NCBI GenBank assembly: GCA_041485845.1
Contig: JBGPKH010000261.1
Span: 1 to 11,201, forward strand
Length of the DNA: 11,201 nt
Reading direction: 5' to 3'
Source of the DNA: OMOG01 sp041485845
Lineage (GTDB): Bacteria > Acidobacteriota > Terriglobia > Bryobacterales > Bryobacteraceae
A model generated the notes under the pieces. The model did not search any database and had not been told where the DNA came from. It worked only from the letters and a program-made list of their open reading frames with translations. Of the stretch, positions 1 to 5,573 are shown one piece after another. The first letter of the stretch is position 1, and every line of letters begins with the position of its first letter. Position numbers and translations under genes: made by a program.

Positions 1-182
1 CACTCAGCAGCATCGGCAGTCACAACGTTGTGCCCGCCATGGCACGCGCCTCTGAGCCGCCTGCTTCGCGCCTAAATACCAGAATCCGAACCGACAAGAC
101 GTCCAACCTGGGCTTTTGGCGATTGGCCGGTTAAAAAGTTCCGATTTTCGAGAAAAATTCTCTGAATGATTTCAATTACTTC

Positions 183-198
183 CGGGTCTCAAGACCCG
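183..198. terminator. Short GC-rich hairpin, possible terminator
   Basis: CGGGTC (183-188) and GACCCG (193-198) form a 6-bp perfect stem with a TCAA loop, followed by TTAGCCCAATTTT. The T run begins several bases after the stem, so this is at best a weak terminator of transcription entering from the left. It could also be a leader hairpin. Confidence 0.3.
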
Positions 199-230
199 TT
201 AGCCCAATTTTCGTCTGCTATAGAAGAAGC

Positions 231-237
231 AGGAGGA
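231..237 (+). promoter_or_regulatory. Strong Shine-Dalgarno site upstream of leader ORF
   Basis: AGGAGGA lies just upstream of two overlapping ATG codons in different frames, at 242 and 246. With AGGAGG at 231-236 the gaps are 5 and 9 bases. It is one of the two best SD sequences in the window, yet it does not sit before the recognisable gene at 525. Confidence 0.55.
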
Positions 238-245
238 ACCAATGC

Positions 246-515
246 ATGATCGCTTCGCCCCACTCATCGCCATCGCCCAAAAGGCTCCCCGAGGATCCGG
301 GAGACGCATCTTGCAGAAAAACCCCTCCAGATGCGTCTCCCGATTTCGAGCCACCGCTGCAACCCATAGACCCAGAGGAACTTACACCAACACGAATAAT
401 AACTCGACACACCCCGAAAACTTGCGCCTCCCGCAGTGCGCCCTGTGTGACGCATCGCGCCCAAAAACTTTCCCCATGCGTCACACCGTCGCGCCCACCC
501 CACTTCGTGGCGTAG
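246..515 (+). CDS. Doubtful 89-aa leader ORF before the amidohydrolase
   Basis: This ORF has a strong SD (AGGAGGA, 9 bases upstream) and ends with a TAG only 9 bases before the amidohydrolase ATG at 525, which has no good SD of its own. That layout would suit translational coupling or a leader peptide. Against it, the product is proline-, serine- and threonine-rich and low in complexity (many PP, SP and TP pairs, several Cys), has no recognisable domain or signal peptide, and spans two strong hairpins, so its codons may simply reflect the structured DNA. The alternative ATG at 242 enters a different frame that runs through the amidohydrolase and is even less believable. No function is proposed. 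Confidence 0.22.
   Translation: MIASPHSSPSPKRLPEDPGDASCRKTPPDASPDFEPPLQPIDPEELTPTRIITRHTPKTCASRSAPCVTHRAQKLSPCVTPSRPPHFVA
298..342. repeat. 14-bp perfect inverted repeat (leader hairpin 1)
   Basis: CGGGAGACGCATCT (298-311) is the exact reverse complement of AGATGCGTCTCCCG (329-342), with a 17-base loop containing AAAAACCCCTCC. The GACGCAT core recurs in hairpin 2 at 445-486. As RNA it would be a very stable stem between the SD at 231 and the amidohydrolase start. There is no following T tract, so it is not a standard terminator. Confidence 0.85.
445..486. repeat. 11-bp perfect inverted repeat (leader hairpin 2)
   Basis: GTGTGACGCAT (445-455) pairs exactly with ATGCGTCACAC (476-486) around a 20-base loop containing AAAAACTTTCCCC. 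It resembles hairpin 1: same GACGCAT/ATGCGTC core, similar arm spacing (20 versus 21 bases between cores) and an AAAAAC run followed by C-rich sequence in both loops. It ends 38 bases before the amidohydrolase ATG. The outer TGTGA/TCACA halves resemble Crp half-sites, but they are 26 bases apart rather than the Crp spacing, so I do not call a Crp box. Confidence 0.85.
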
Positions 516-524
516 CATATCTGT

Positions 525-2129
525 ATGAAACTCGCCGTCCTCTTACTGCTCCCGACGATCGCTTCGGCCCAGGATTTCGATCTGCTGATTCGCGGGGGCC
601 GGATCGTCGATGGCACCGGCAATCCCGCCTTCGTCGGAGATATCGCGATCCGGCAAGGGAAGATCGCGGCCATGGGGCGCCTCGCGGGACGGACTGCGGC
701 GCGCACCATCGACGCTGCCGGGCTTACCGTGTCGCCCGGATTCATCGATATTCACAACCACTCCGATTCCAGCATCGTCCAGGATGGCAATGCGCAGAGC
801 ATGATCCGCCAGGGCGTCACCTCGATGATTCTCGGCGAGGGCGGGTCCGCCGCGCCCAGCCGGCGGTGGAAAGACTTCGACGCGTATTGGGCGCAGCTTC
901 TGAAGCAGGGGATCTCGACCAACATCGGCAGCTACGTGGGGTCCAGCGAGATCTGGACTGGAGTCCACGGCCAGAAGGCAGGCCCGCCTTCTGCGGAAGA
1001 ACTCGACCGCATGCGCGCGCTGGTGAAGGAGGCCATGGAACAGGGCGCGCTGGGCGTGGCGAGCTCTTTGAGCGGACCTCCCGGATCGTGGATCGATACC
1101 GGCACGCTCGTCGCCATGTGCGAGGTGGCGTCGCGCTACGGCGGCATTTACTCGACCCACATGCGGACCGAGGGACGCGGCGTGTTCGAGTCGGTGGCGG
1201 AGGCCATCGAGATCGGGCAGCGCGCGGGCGTGCCAGTGGACATTATTCACCTCAAGATCGCCGAGCACGAGATGTGGGGCCAGATGTCCGAGTTGGCCGG
1301 AACGATTGCGGCGGCGCGGGCGCGCGGCCAGGACGTGCAGGCCAACGTCTACCCGTATCGGGCGGGGCAGAACAATCTCGCCAGCATCGTCCCGCCGTGG
1401 GCCCACGAGGGCGGGGCGCAGGCCATGATCGAGCGGCTGAAGGATCCCGCGCTGCGGCCGCGTCTCGAAGACGAGATCAACCACGGAATCGCCGGCACAA
1501 ACTGGTACAACCACTACACCGCGACCGGCGGATGGGACGGCATGCTGCTGGTCTCGCTCTCCAACCCGAAGTACAAGCAGTTCGAGGGCCAGCGCATGAA
1601 CCAGGTGATCCGCACCGTCGGCAAGCCGGGCATCGACGTGCTCTTCGAGCTGCTCGTCAACAACAACGGCTCGGTGCCCACGGTCTACTTTCACCATTCC
1701 GAAGACGACATGCGCTACGCCCTGCGCCAGCCGTGGGTCTCGATCGGCTCCGACGGCACCGCAGTGACCGAAACGGGCCCACTGGCCTCCGGGAATCCGC
1801 ACCCGCGATACTTCGGAACGTTTCCGCGCGTGCTGGGGCGCTACGTTCGCGAAGAGAAGGTGATCGCGCTCGAAGAGGCCATCCGCAAAATGACCTCGGC
1901 GAATGCCGCCAAGATCCATCAGTTCGACCGCGGACTGCTGCGCCCGGGAATGGCGGCGGACGTCACCGTGTTCAACGCGGCGACCATCATAGACAACGCC
2001 ACCTACGAGAAGCCGCACCAGTACGCCACCGGCGTGGAGTACGTGATCGTCAACGGCAAGGTGGTCCTGGACCGCGGCCGGCATACCGGAGCGCGGCCGG
2101 GCGCCATCCTCTACGGCCCCGGCAAGTAG
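525..2129 (+). CDS. Exported N-acyl-D-amino-acid deacylase-type amidohydrolase
   Basis: This 534-aa protein belongs to the amidohydrolase superfamily, nearest to D-aminoacylase/N-acyl-D-amino-acid deacylase (COG3653-like), which hydrolyse N-acylated D-amino acids. A short signal peptide (residues 1-15, cut near ASA-QD) suggests export. The strand-1 metal motif is GFIDIHNHSD (72-81, ligands H77 and H79). Other likely ligands are H212 (YSTHMRTEG), H242 (IIHLK) and D410 (IGSDG). Where classical D-aminoacylases have the bridging cysteine (GNCG), this protein has GEGGS (104-108), so Glu105 may replace it. The C-terminal beta-sandwich segment (RPGMAADVTVFN, then VIVNGKVV) is typical and the length is normal. 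ATG 525 is chosen because the signal peptide starts there, although no good SD precedes it. The true substrate (D-amino acid, dipeptide or imide) cannot be told. Confidence 0.88.
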   Translation: MKLAVLLLLPTIASAQDFDLLIRGGRIVDGTGNPAFVGDIAIRQGKIAAMGRLAGRTAARTIDAAGLTVSPGFIDIHNHSDSSIVQDGNAQSMIRQGVTSMILGEGGSAAPSRRWKDFDAYWAQLLKQGISTNIGSYVGSSEIWTGVHGQKAGPPSAEELDRMRALVKEAMEQGALGVASSLSGPPGSWIDTGTLVAMCEVASRYGGIYSTHMRTEGRGVFESVAEAIEIGQRAGVPVDIIHLKIAEHEMWGQMSELAGTIAAARARGQDVQANVYPYRAGQNNLASIVPPWAHEGGAQAMIERLKDPALRPRLEDEINHGIAGTNWYNHYTATGGWDGMLLVSLSNPKYKQFEGQRMNQVIRTVGKPGIDVLFELLVNNNGSVPTVYFHHSEDDMRYALRQPWVSIGSDGTAVTETGPLASGNPHPRYFGTFPRVLGRYVREEKVIALEEAIRKMTSANAAKIHQFDRGLLRPGMAADVTVFNAATIIDNATYEKPHQYATGVEYVIVNGKVVLDRGRHTGARPGAILYGPGK

Positions 2130-2153
2130 GACAGGCCTCCTGGCCTGTCCTAC
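2126..2153. terminator. 12-bp perfect hairpin after the amidohydrolase stop
   Basis: GTAGGACAGGCC (2126-2137) and GGCCTGTCCTAC (2142-2153) form a 12-bp perfect stem with a TCCT loop. The TAG stop of the amidohydrolase is inside the left arm. The hairpin lies between two convergent genes and probably acts as a transcript end or barrier in both directions, but neither side has a U tract, so a REP-like role is also possible. Its core GGACAGGCC...GGCCTGTC is shared, with one changed pair, by the hairpin at 6271-6298. Confidence 0.6.
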
Positions 2154-2163
2154 GTGGTCTCAG

Positions 2164-2189
2164 CCGCCGTTCATCCCCGCACTTCGCGC
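2164..2189. repeat. Direct repeat copy 1 (26 bp, 24/26 identical)
   Basis: The segment starting CCGCCGTTCATC and ending GCACTTCGCGC matches copy 2 at 2278-2303 except for CC versus GG at the 13th and 14th bases. The copies are 114 bp apart and flank the hairpin at 2220-2248. Copy 1 is non-coding. Confidence 0.8.
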
Positions 2190-2219
2190 CAGTGCGTACG
2201 GGACAGCGGGCGTTTCCGA

Positions 2220-2248
2220 GCCGCGACCAAAGGGAGCGGTGTCGCGGC
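2220..2248. repeat. 8-bp perfect hairpin in the convergent spacer
   Basis: GCCGCGAC (2220-2227) pairs with GTCGCGGC (2241-2248) across a 13-base loop, CAAAGGGAGCGGT. From memory, strings like GAGCCGCGACC...GGGAGCGGT recur between genes in Solibacter-type genomes, so this may belong to a dispersed repeat family. That is recollection and was not checked. Confidence 0.6.
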
Positions 2249-2277
2249 AATTCCTGTGACTTCGGGCAAGCAGGCAA

Positions 2278-2303
2278 CCGCCGTTCATCGGCGCACTTCG
2301 CGC
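2278..2303. repeat. Direct repeat copy 2, overlapping a gene's 3' end
   Basis: This second copy of the 26-bp repeat covers the last codons and the TGA (2285-2287) of the phosphoesterase gene on the minus strand, supplying its Arg-Glu-Val-Arg-Arg end. Copy 1 would also encode Arg-Glu-Val-Arg-Gly-stop on that strand. The repeat may therefore be either a mobile repeat inserted at the gene's end or a duplicated 3' terminus. Confidence 0.8.
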
Positions 2304-4942
2304 GGGTCGTCCATTCGCGGACCGGGCTTCCCGCTGGTCGATACCCGCGCCGCGGCCGGGTCGAAAATGCGCCTGTCCACATCCAGCAGTTTGTAGGGGG
2401 CCGAGTCCGGCTGCGCGGCGAAACAGTCGCTCAAATCGGTGGCGGCGGCATCGAACAGGTTCAACGGCGGCACGTGCAGCAGGCGGAAGACGGTCTTGAG
2501 CAGCCCCGGAAAACTGCTGTTGACGTGCGAGACGTAATCTTTCTTGATCCACGGACCCGCCGCCATCAGGACCGTACGCTGCGCATCCACGTGGTCGACG
2601 CCGCCCTGGGCATCGTCCTCGGTCATGAAGACGGCCATCTCGCTCCACCACTTCGTGCCCGAGAGGTATTCGAGAATCCGCCCCAGGGCGTAGTCGTTGT
2701 CCGCGACGAACGAGGCGTCGTAGGGATACCCGTCGTCGGGGCGCTCTTTGGCCATGTGGTCGTTGGGCAGGTGGATGAAGATCAACTGCGGCAGCTCTGC
2801 GCCGCCCTTGACATACTTCTCATCCATCTCCTGGATGAACTGCGAGGCGCGGTACTGGTCCGGGACGTTCATGTTGAATCCCGGATAATTTCGCGACGTG
2901 TGGGAGTAGAGCGGCTCCGGCATGGGCACGTTCGTCAGGAATCGCGCGCCCGTGGGTTCCAGGCCGCGGCCTTCGTCCACGCCGGCGAGCTCGAATCCCT
3001 CGCCGAAATTGTGGAACGAGACGCCGTGGCGCGTGAGGTGGTGCCAGATGGTTCCGCCTTCGATCTGCTCTTCCGGATGCACCGACGAATCCGAGCCCGC
3101 GAACAGGAGCCTGCCGGGAGCCGTCCCCAGGCGGAAATCCTTCTTCTGGTCGCCGTAAGCCGCCATGAGGGACGATTCCGTCCAGGCGTTCGGATAGACG
3201 CCGGCCAGCCAGTGGTGGCCATCCACGCTGACGTCCGAATCGGCGTAGAAATTGTCGCTGAAGGCCCACCGGCGCGCCATGGCGTGGTGATTGGGCGTGA
3301 TGTTCACGTCCTTCAGGCTGAACCGTTTCCCCTTGCCGTCCACATACCCGCGGGTGCCGAAGCGCGCGATCTGGGGGCGCCCGACGGCGGCTCCATTGGA
3401 TGCCTCCGCAATATCGCCGAACACTTCGTCGTAGGTGCGATTCTCTTTCACGATCAGGACGACGTGCCGAACTCCGCCGGGCAGCGGCGGCGGCGCAACG
3501 CCACGCGGTTGAAAGCCGTTGGCCTCCATGACGAACGCGGTGTGCCTGGCGAGGTCCTCGGCCGGGGGGAGCGGAAAGACGGTGAGCGTCCCCTGGCGCG
3601 ATTGGCCCAGAACCAGGGCGCCTCGCGGGCTTCCGGCGGCGTTCGGTCCCCTGCCGTTGCCACGGGCGTTGGTCACGAACACGGTGTCCTGGTGGATCGC
3701 GATTCGCGTGGGGAACCAGGCTGCCGGAAAGTGGCCCAGCACGCGTTTCTCTCGACTGTCGATCACGCCTATCGCGTTGATGCCGGCCTCAGCCACCAGC
3801 AGCCAGCCCGATTTTTCGTGATATGCCATGCCGATGGGCAGGACGCCGCGCAACTGCTCCAGGCCGGGAATGCGGATGGGAATCTCGAATTCTACAGTGT
3901 TGGTTTTGGGATCGATGACGCTGATCGAATCGTTGGAAGCGTTCGACACGAACACGCGGTTGCCGGCGGCGAGCACGCCGGAGGGACTGCTGCCGCTGTC
4001 GCTCTTCTCGCCGAAAGGAAGGCCGGTGCGGATGAAGGCTTCCACTACCGGCGCCGCGGGATTGGAAACGTCCACCACCGCGAGCGAGTTCGATTCGCGG
4101 ACGTTGGGGTCGCCCAGACCGGGCACCTGAACCGGGCCGCGCTCGGTCTGGCGCTCCACTCCGGCGGCGGCTTCCGCGCTGGGAAATCCGAACGCAGGGA
4201 AAGGGATGCCGGTGGCGCGCGCCTGTTTGGCGTCGGCGCCGGGGATCGCCTGGTACTGGAACATTCCCACGTTGGTGACGTACAGTTTCTGACGGTCGGG
4301 CGAGAGCGCCAGTGCAAACGGCAGGCGGCCCACGCGCACCGAGGCCGTGACCTGACGGGTCCGCGTGTCGATCACCGCCACGCGAAAGTTCGCCTGGTCC
4401 ACGACGTAGAGTACCCCACGCTCGGGGTCCAAGGCCAGGTCGCCGGTGTAGCTGTCGTCGTAGCCGTTCCGATTCAGGTCGATGGTGCGCCGGCGGTCGG
4501 CGTTCCAGTCGAAGAGACTGACGCGGCCGGTATTGCCTTCCGAAGCGTAGACCGCGTGGTCGTTGGAGAAGGCCAGCCCCATGAATACGCTGCGCCATTC
4601 TGCGGCATCGGACTCGTCCGCTGCTGCCGGCTGCCGGGCCAGGATTTGGCGCGCTTCAAACCGATTGTTCCGGTCACGTTCCAGAACCGTGAGCGAGTTG
4701 CGCCCCGGACCGGTGTTGGAAGTTACAACAGTCTTGCCGGAAGAGCTCGCGGCCAGGCCGAACGCGCCGGGGCCTGTCGGGTACTCATCGCCAAGCGGGC
4801 CGATGACTCGCCCACCGGGGAGAATGGACGCACCCGGCCGCCGCAGGGCCGGGCGAATTCCGGCGGGGGCGGAGTAGGATTGAGCGGCGATGATACCAAC
4901 AAAGGTCAGCAGCGCCCCGGAGGCGCGCCACGCGGCGGGCAC
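2285..4942 (-). CDS. Secreted YncE-like beta-propeller/phosphoesterase fusion
   Basis: This 885-aa protein matches the bifunctional YncE/alkaline-phosphatase-superfamily layout. Residues 1-21 are a signal peptide. Residues ~60-430 carry propeller blades of YncE/NHL style, for example LYVTNVG (220-226), VFVSNASNDSISVIDP (330-345) and LLVAEAGINAIGVIDS (381-396). Residues ~492-840 are a PF04185-like phosphoesterase: ENRTYDEVFG (500-509) with the nucleophile candidate T503, DGHHW (574-578), LPNDHM (725-730) and TEDDAQGGVDHVDAQR (774-789), whose D777 and H784 are likely metal ligands. It probably acts outside the cytoplasm on phosphate esters; the substrate is unknown. The start is a GTG with weak SD, directly abutting the TAA of a small upstream ORF (TAAGTG). 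It converges with the amidohydrolase. The 3' end overlaps a direct repeat. Confidence 0.87.
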   Translation of the reverse strand: MPAAWRASGALLTFVGIIAAQSYSAPAGIRPALRRPGASILPGGRVIGPLGDEYPTGPGAFGLAASSSGKTVVTSNTGPGRNSLTVLERDRNNRFEARQILARQPAAADESDAAEWRSVFMGLAFSNDHAVYASEGNTGRVSLFDWNADRRRTIDLNRNGYDDSYTGDLALDPERGVLYVVDQANFRVAVIDTRTRQVTASVRVGRLPFALALSPDRQKLYVTNVGMFQYQAIPGADAKQARATGIPFPAFGFPSAEAAAGVERQTERGPVQVPGLGDPNVRESNSLAVVDVSNPAAPVVEAFIRTGLPFGEKSDSGSSPSGVLAAGNRVFVSNASNDSISVIDPKTNTVEFEIPIRIPGLEQLRGVLPIGMAYHEKSGWLLVAEAGINAIGVIDSREKRVLGHFPAAWFPTRIAIHQDTVFVTNARGNGRGPNAAGSPRGALVLGQSRQGTLTVFPLPPAEDLARHTAFVMEANGFQPRGVAPPPLPGGVRHVVLIVKENRTYDEVFGDIAEASNGAAVGRPQIARFGTRGYVDGKGKRFSLKDVNITPNHHAMARRWAFSDNFYADSDVSVDGHHWLAGVYPNAWTESSLMAAYGDQKKDFRLGTAPGRLLFAGSDSSVHPEEQIEGGTIWHHLTRHGVSFHNFGEGFELAGVDEGRGLEPTGARFLTNVPMPEPLYSHTSRNYPGFNMNVPDQYRASQFIQEMDEKYVKGGAELPQLIFIHLPNDHMAKERPDDGYPYDASFVADNDYALGRILEYLSGTKWWSEMAVFMTEDDAQGGVDHVDAQRTVLMAAGPWIKKDYVSHVNSSFPGLLKTVFRLLHVPPLNLFDAAATDLSDCFAAQPDSAPYKLLDVDRRIFDPAAARVSTSGKPGPRMDDPREVRR

Positions 4943-5023
4943 TTATCCATCATAACCCCGCTGGATCGGGTACTCTTTTCCCTGCACGGTAAAGAATTGC
5001 ACTCGGGGATTTTCCTCATACAT
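4943..5023 (-). CDS. Possible 26-aa small protein upstream of the phosphoesterase
   Basis: This short ORF reads MYEENPRVQFF and ends in YPIQRGYDG with a TAA that touches the GTG of the phosphoesterase gene, a usual form for translational coupling. Its composition (aromatic, charged, few low-complexity residues) looks protein-like, and the frame stays open upstream for seven more codons (DAPESIL) to a TAG. Against it, no SD lies at a proper distance from the ATG and I recognise no family. It could be a real small protein, a coupling leader, or the degraded C-terminus of a lost gene. Confidence 0.3.
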   Translation of the reverse strand: MYEENPRVQFFTVQGKEYPIQRGYDG

Positions 5024-5041
5024 CAAAATCGATTCTGGCGC

Positions 5042-5054
5042 ATCCTAATAGGAT
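5042..5054. promoter_or_regulatory. Small palindrome, possible operator
   Basis: ATCCTA-A-TAGGAT is a perfect palindrome with a one-base centre, midway between the divergent phosphoesterase and DUF5818-like genes. A regulator site is possible. It is too short to be more than a candidate. Confidence 0.25.
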
Positions 5055-5081
5055 AGTGATACGACGCACGTTTCAAAGAAG

Positions 5082-5110
5082 TTGCACGCGCCGCCCGTTT
5101 GGCGTATGAT
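5082..5110 (+). promoter_or_regulatory. Sigma70-like promoter candidate
   Basis: TTGCAC (5082-5087), a 17-bp spacer and TATGAT (5105-5110). The -10 matches the consensus at five of six bases, the -35 at three of six. A start near 5117 would give a leader of about 40 bases for the gene at 5157. It directly abuts a sigma54-like element, so which is used is open. Confidence 0.4.
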
Positions 5111-5127
5111 TTGGCACGCGAAGTGCT
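5111..5127 (+). promoter_or_regulatory. Sigma54 (-24/-12) promoter candidate
   Basis: TTGGCACG-CGAA-GTGCT matches the sigma54 consensus YTGGCACG-N4-TTGCW at all but one position, with the required GG-N10-GC spacing (GG 5113-5114, GC 5125-5126). A start near 5138 would precede the SD at 5144-5148. No enhancer site or sigma54 activator gene is visible in the window, and the Crp-type regulator downstream is not a sigma54 activator. Confidence 0.4.
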
Positions 5128-5132
5128 CCAAA

Positions 5133-5150
5133 GGTCCCCGTACGAGGACC
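5133..5150 (+). promoter_or_regulatory. Weak hairpin covering the SD of the DUF5818-like gene
   Basis: GGTCC (5133-5137) can pair with GGACC (5146-5150) around an 8-base loop. The SD GAGGA (5144-5148) is partly in the right arm. In the RNA this could limit ribosome access, but a 5-bp stem is modest. Confidence 0.25.
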
Positions 5151-5156
5151 AACGTT

Positions 5157-5540
5157 ATGTATCGCCCATTTGCCTCCGCTGCGTTGTTGGCTCTCATGCT
5201 CACCTGGAACCTGCCCGGAGCCGCCTCGGATCCCGCTTTCGCACAAGCCGGTCGAAAGCAGGAAGAAAAGAAGGCGCCCGCGAAAGGTAAGGCCGGTTCA
5301 GCTTCCATGACCGGTTGTATCGACGAGCACGAGGGCCAATATATTTTGATCGACGATCGGACTCGCGACCCGATTGCCAACCTGGAGGCTGAAGGCTTTG
5401 AGACTGAAGGCTTCGCAAAACACGTGGGTCACAAGGTGACCGTCCGGGGGACATCCAACCCGGGAGGCGCCCGTCCCATTTTCCGTGTTCGCAGCATCGA
5501 GACCGTCAGCGACACTTGCGGGCCTCAATCCGGACACTAG
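5157..5540 (+). CDS. Small exported DUF5818-like protein
   Basis: This 127-aa protein has a signal peptide (residues 1-30, cut near AFA-QA), a Lys/Ala/Gly-rich linker (32-48) and a compact domain from MTGCIDE (51-57) through GQYILIDD (60-67) and HVGHKVTVRGT (89-99) to an RVRSIETVSDTC end. The TGC...G.Y.L...HVG..V.V.GT pattern resembles the OB-fold-like DUF5818 family common in Acidobacteriota; function is unknown. Cys54 and Cys121 could form a disulfide. An upstream in-frame ATG at 5082 exists, but ATG 5157 is preferred because GAGGA lies 8 bases before it and the signal peptide begins there. Residues 77-86 are a five-residue tandem duplication (EAEGF/ETEGF). It is followed after 33 bases by a Crp-type regulator, probably on one transcript. 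Confidence 0.72.
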   Translation: MYRPFASAALLALMLTWNLPGAASDPAFAQAGRKQEEKKAPAKGKAGSASMTGCIDEHEGQYILIDDRTRDPIANLEAEGFETEGFAKHVGHKVTVRGTSNPGGARPIFRVRSIETVSDTCGPQSGH

Positions 5541-5573
5541 AGCGTAATTAGAAAAACGTCTTTGGAGGAGACA

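Larger units (their letters stand above)
1..240. other. Intergenic region upstream of the amidohydrolase leader
   Basis: No convincing gene is visible. One frame is open from the window edge to a TAA at 132-134 (43 codons) and could be the tail of an upstream gene, but I recognise no family in it. The stretch holds a 12-bp perfect palindrome (CACAACGTTGTG, 21-32), an AT-rich segment at about 131-182 and a short inverted repeat GAGAA-AAA-TTCTC (150-162). An extended -10-like TGCTATAGA (216-224) lacks a recognisable -35, and it lies too close to the SD at 231 to be persuasive as that gene's promoter. Confidence 0.5.

Noticed and set aside
3..134. 43-codon open frame at the left edge, possible 3' end of an upstream gene
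   Set aside because: Too short and no recognised motif; codon use is not distinct from background. Kept only as a remark.
445..486. TGTGA...TCACA as a Crp binding site
   Set aside because: The half-sites are 26 bases apart instead of about 6, and the match is explained by the longer inverted repeat.
543..2084. Long minus-strand frame (513 codons) opposite the amidohydrolase
   Set aside because: The plus-strand frame has a signal peptide and all amidohydrolase motifs; the antisense product shows none.
2126..2303. CRISPR-like or insertion-sequence element in the convergent spacer
   Set aside because: Only two direct copies, no regular spacers, no transposase and no terminal inverted repeats with target duplication.
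242..5056. A 1604-codon plus-strand open frame across the amidohydrolase and the antisense of the phosphoesterase
   Set aside because: It runs out of frame through one clear gene and antisense to another. The product is Arg/Gly/Ala/His-rich without domains. Long false frames are expected where GC-rich codons avoid stops in other frames.
5082..5156. N-terminal extension of the DUF5818-like protein from ATG 5082
   Set aside because: It would cover both promoter candidates and the SD, and would bury the signal peptide behind 25 residues.
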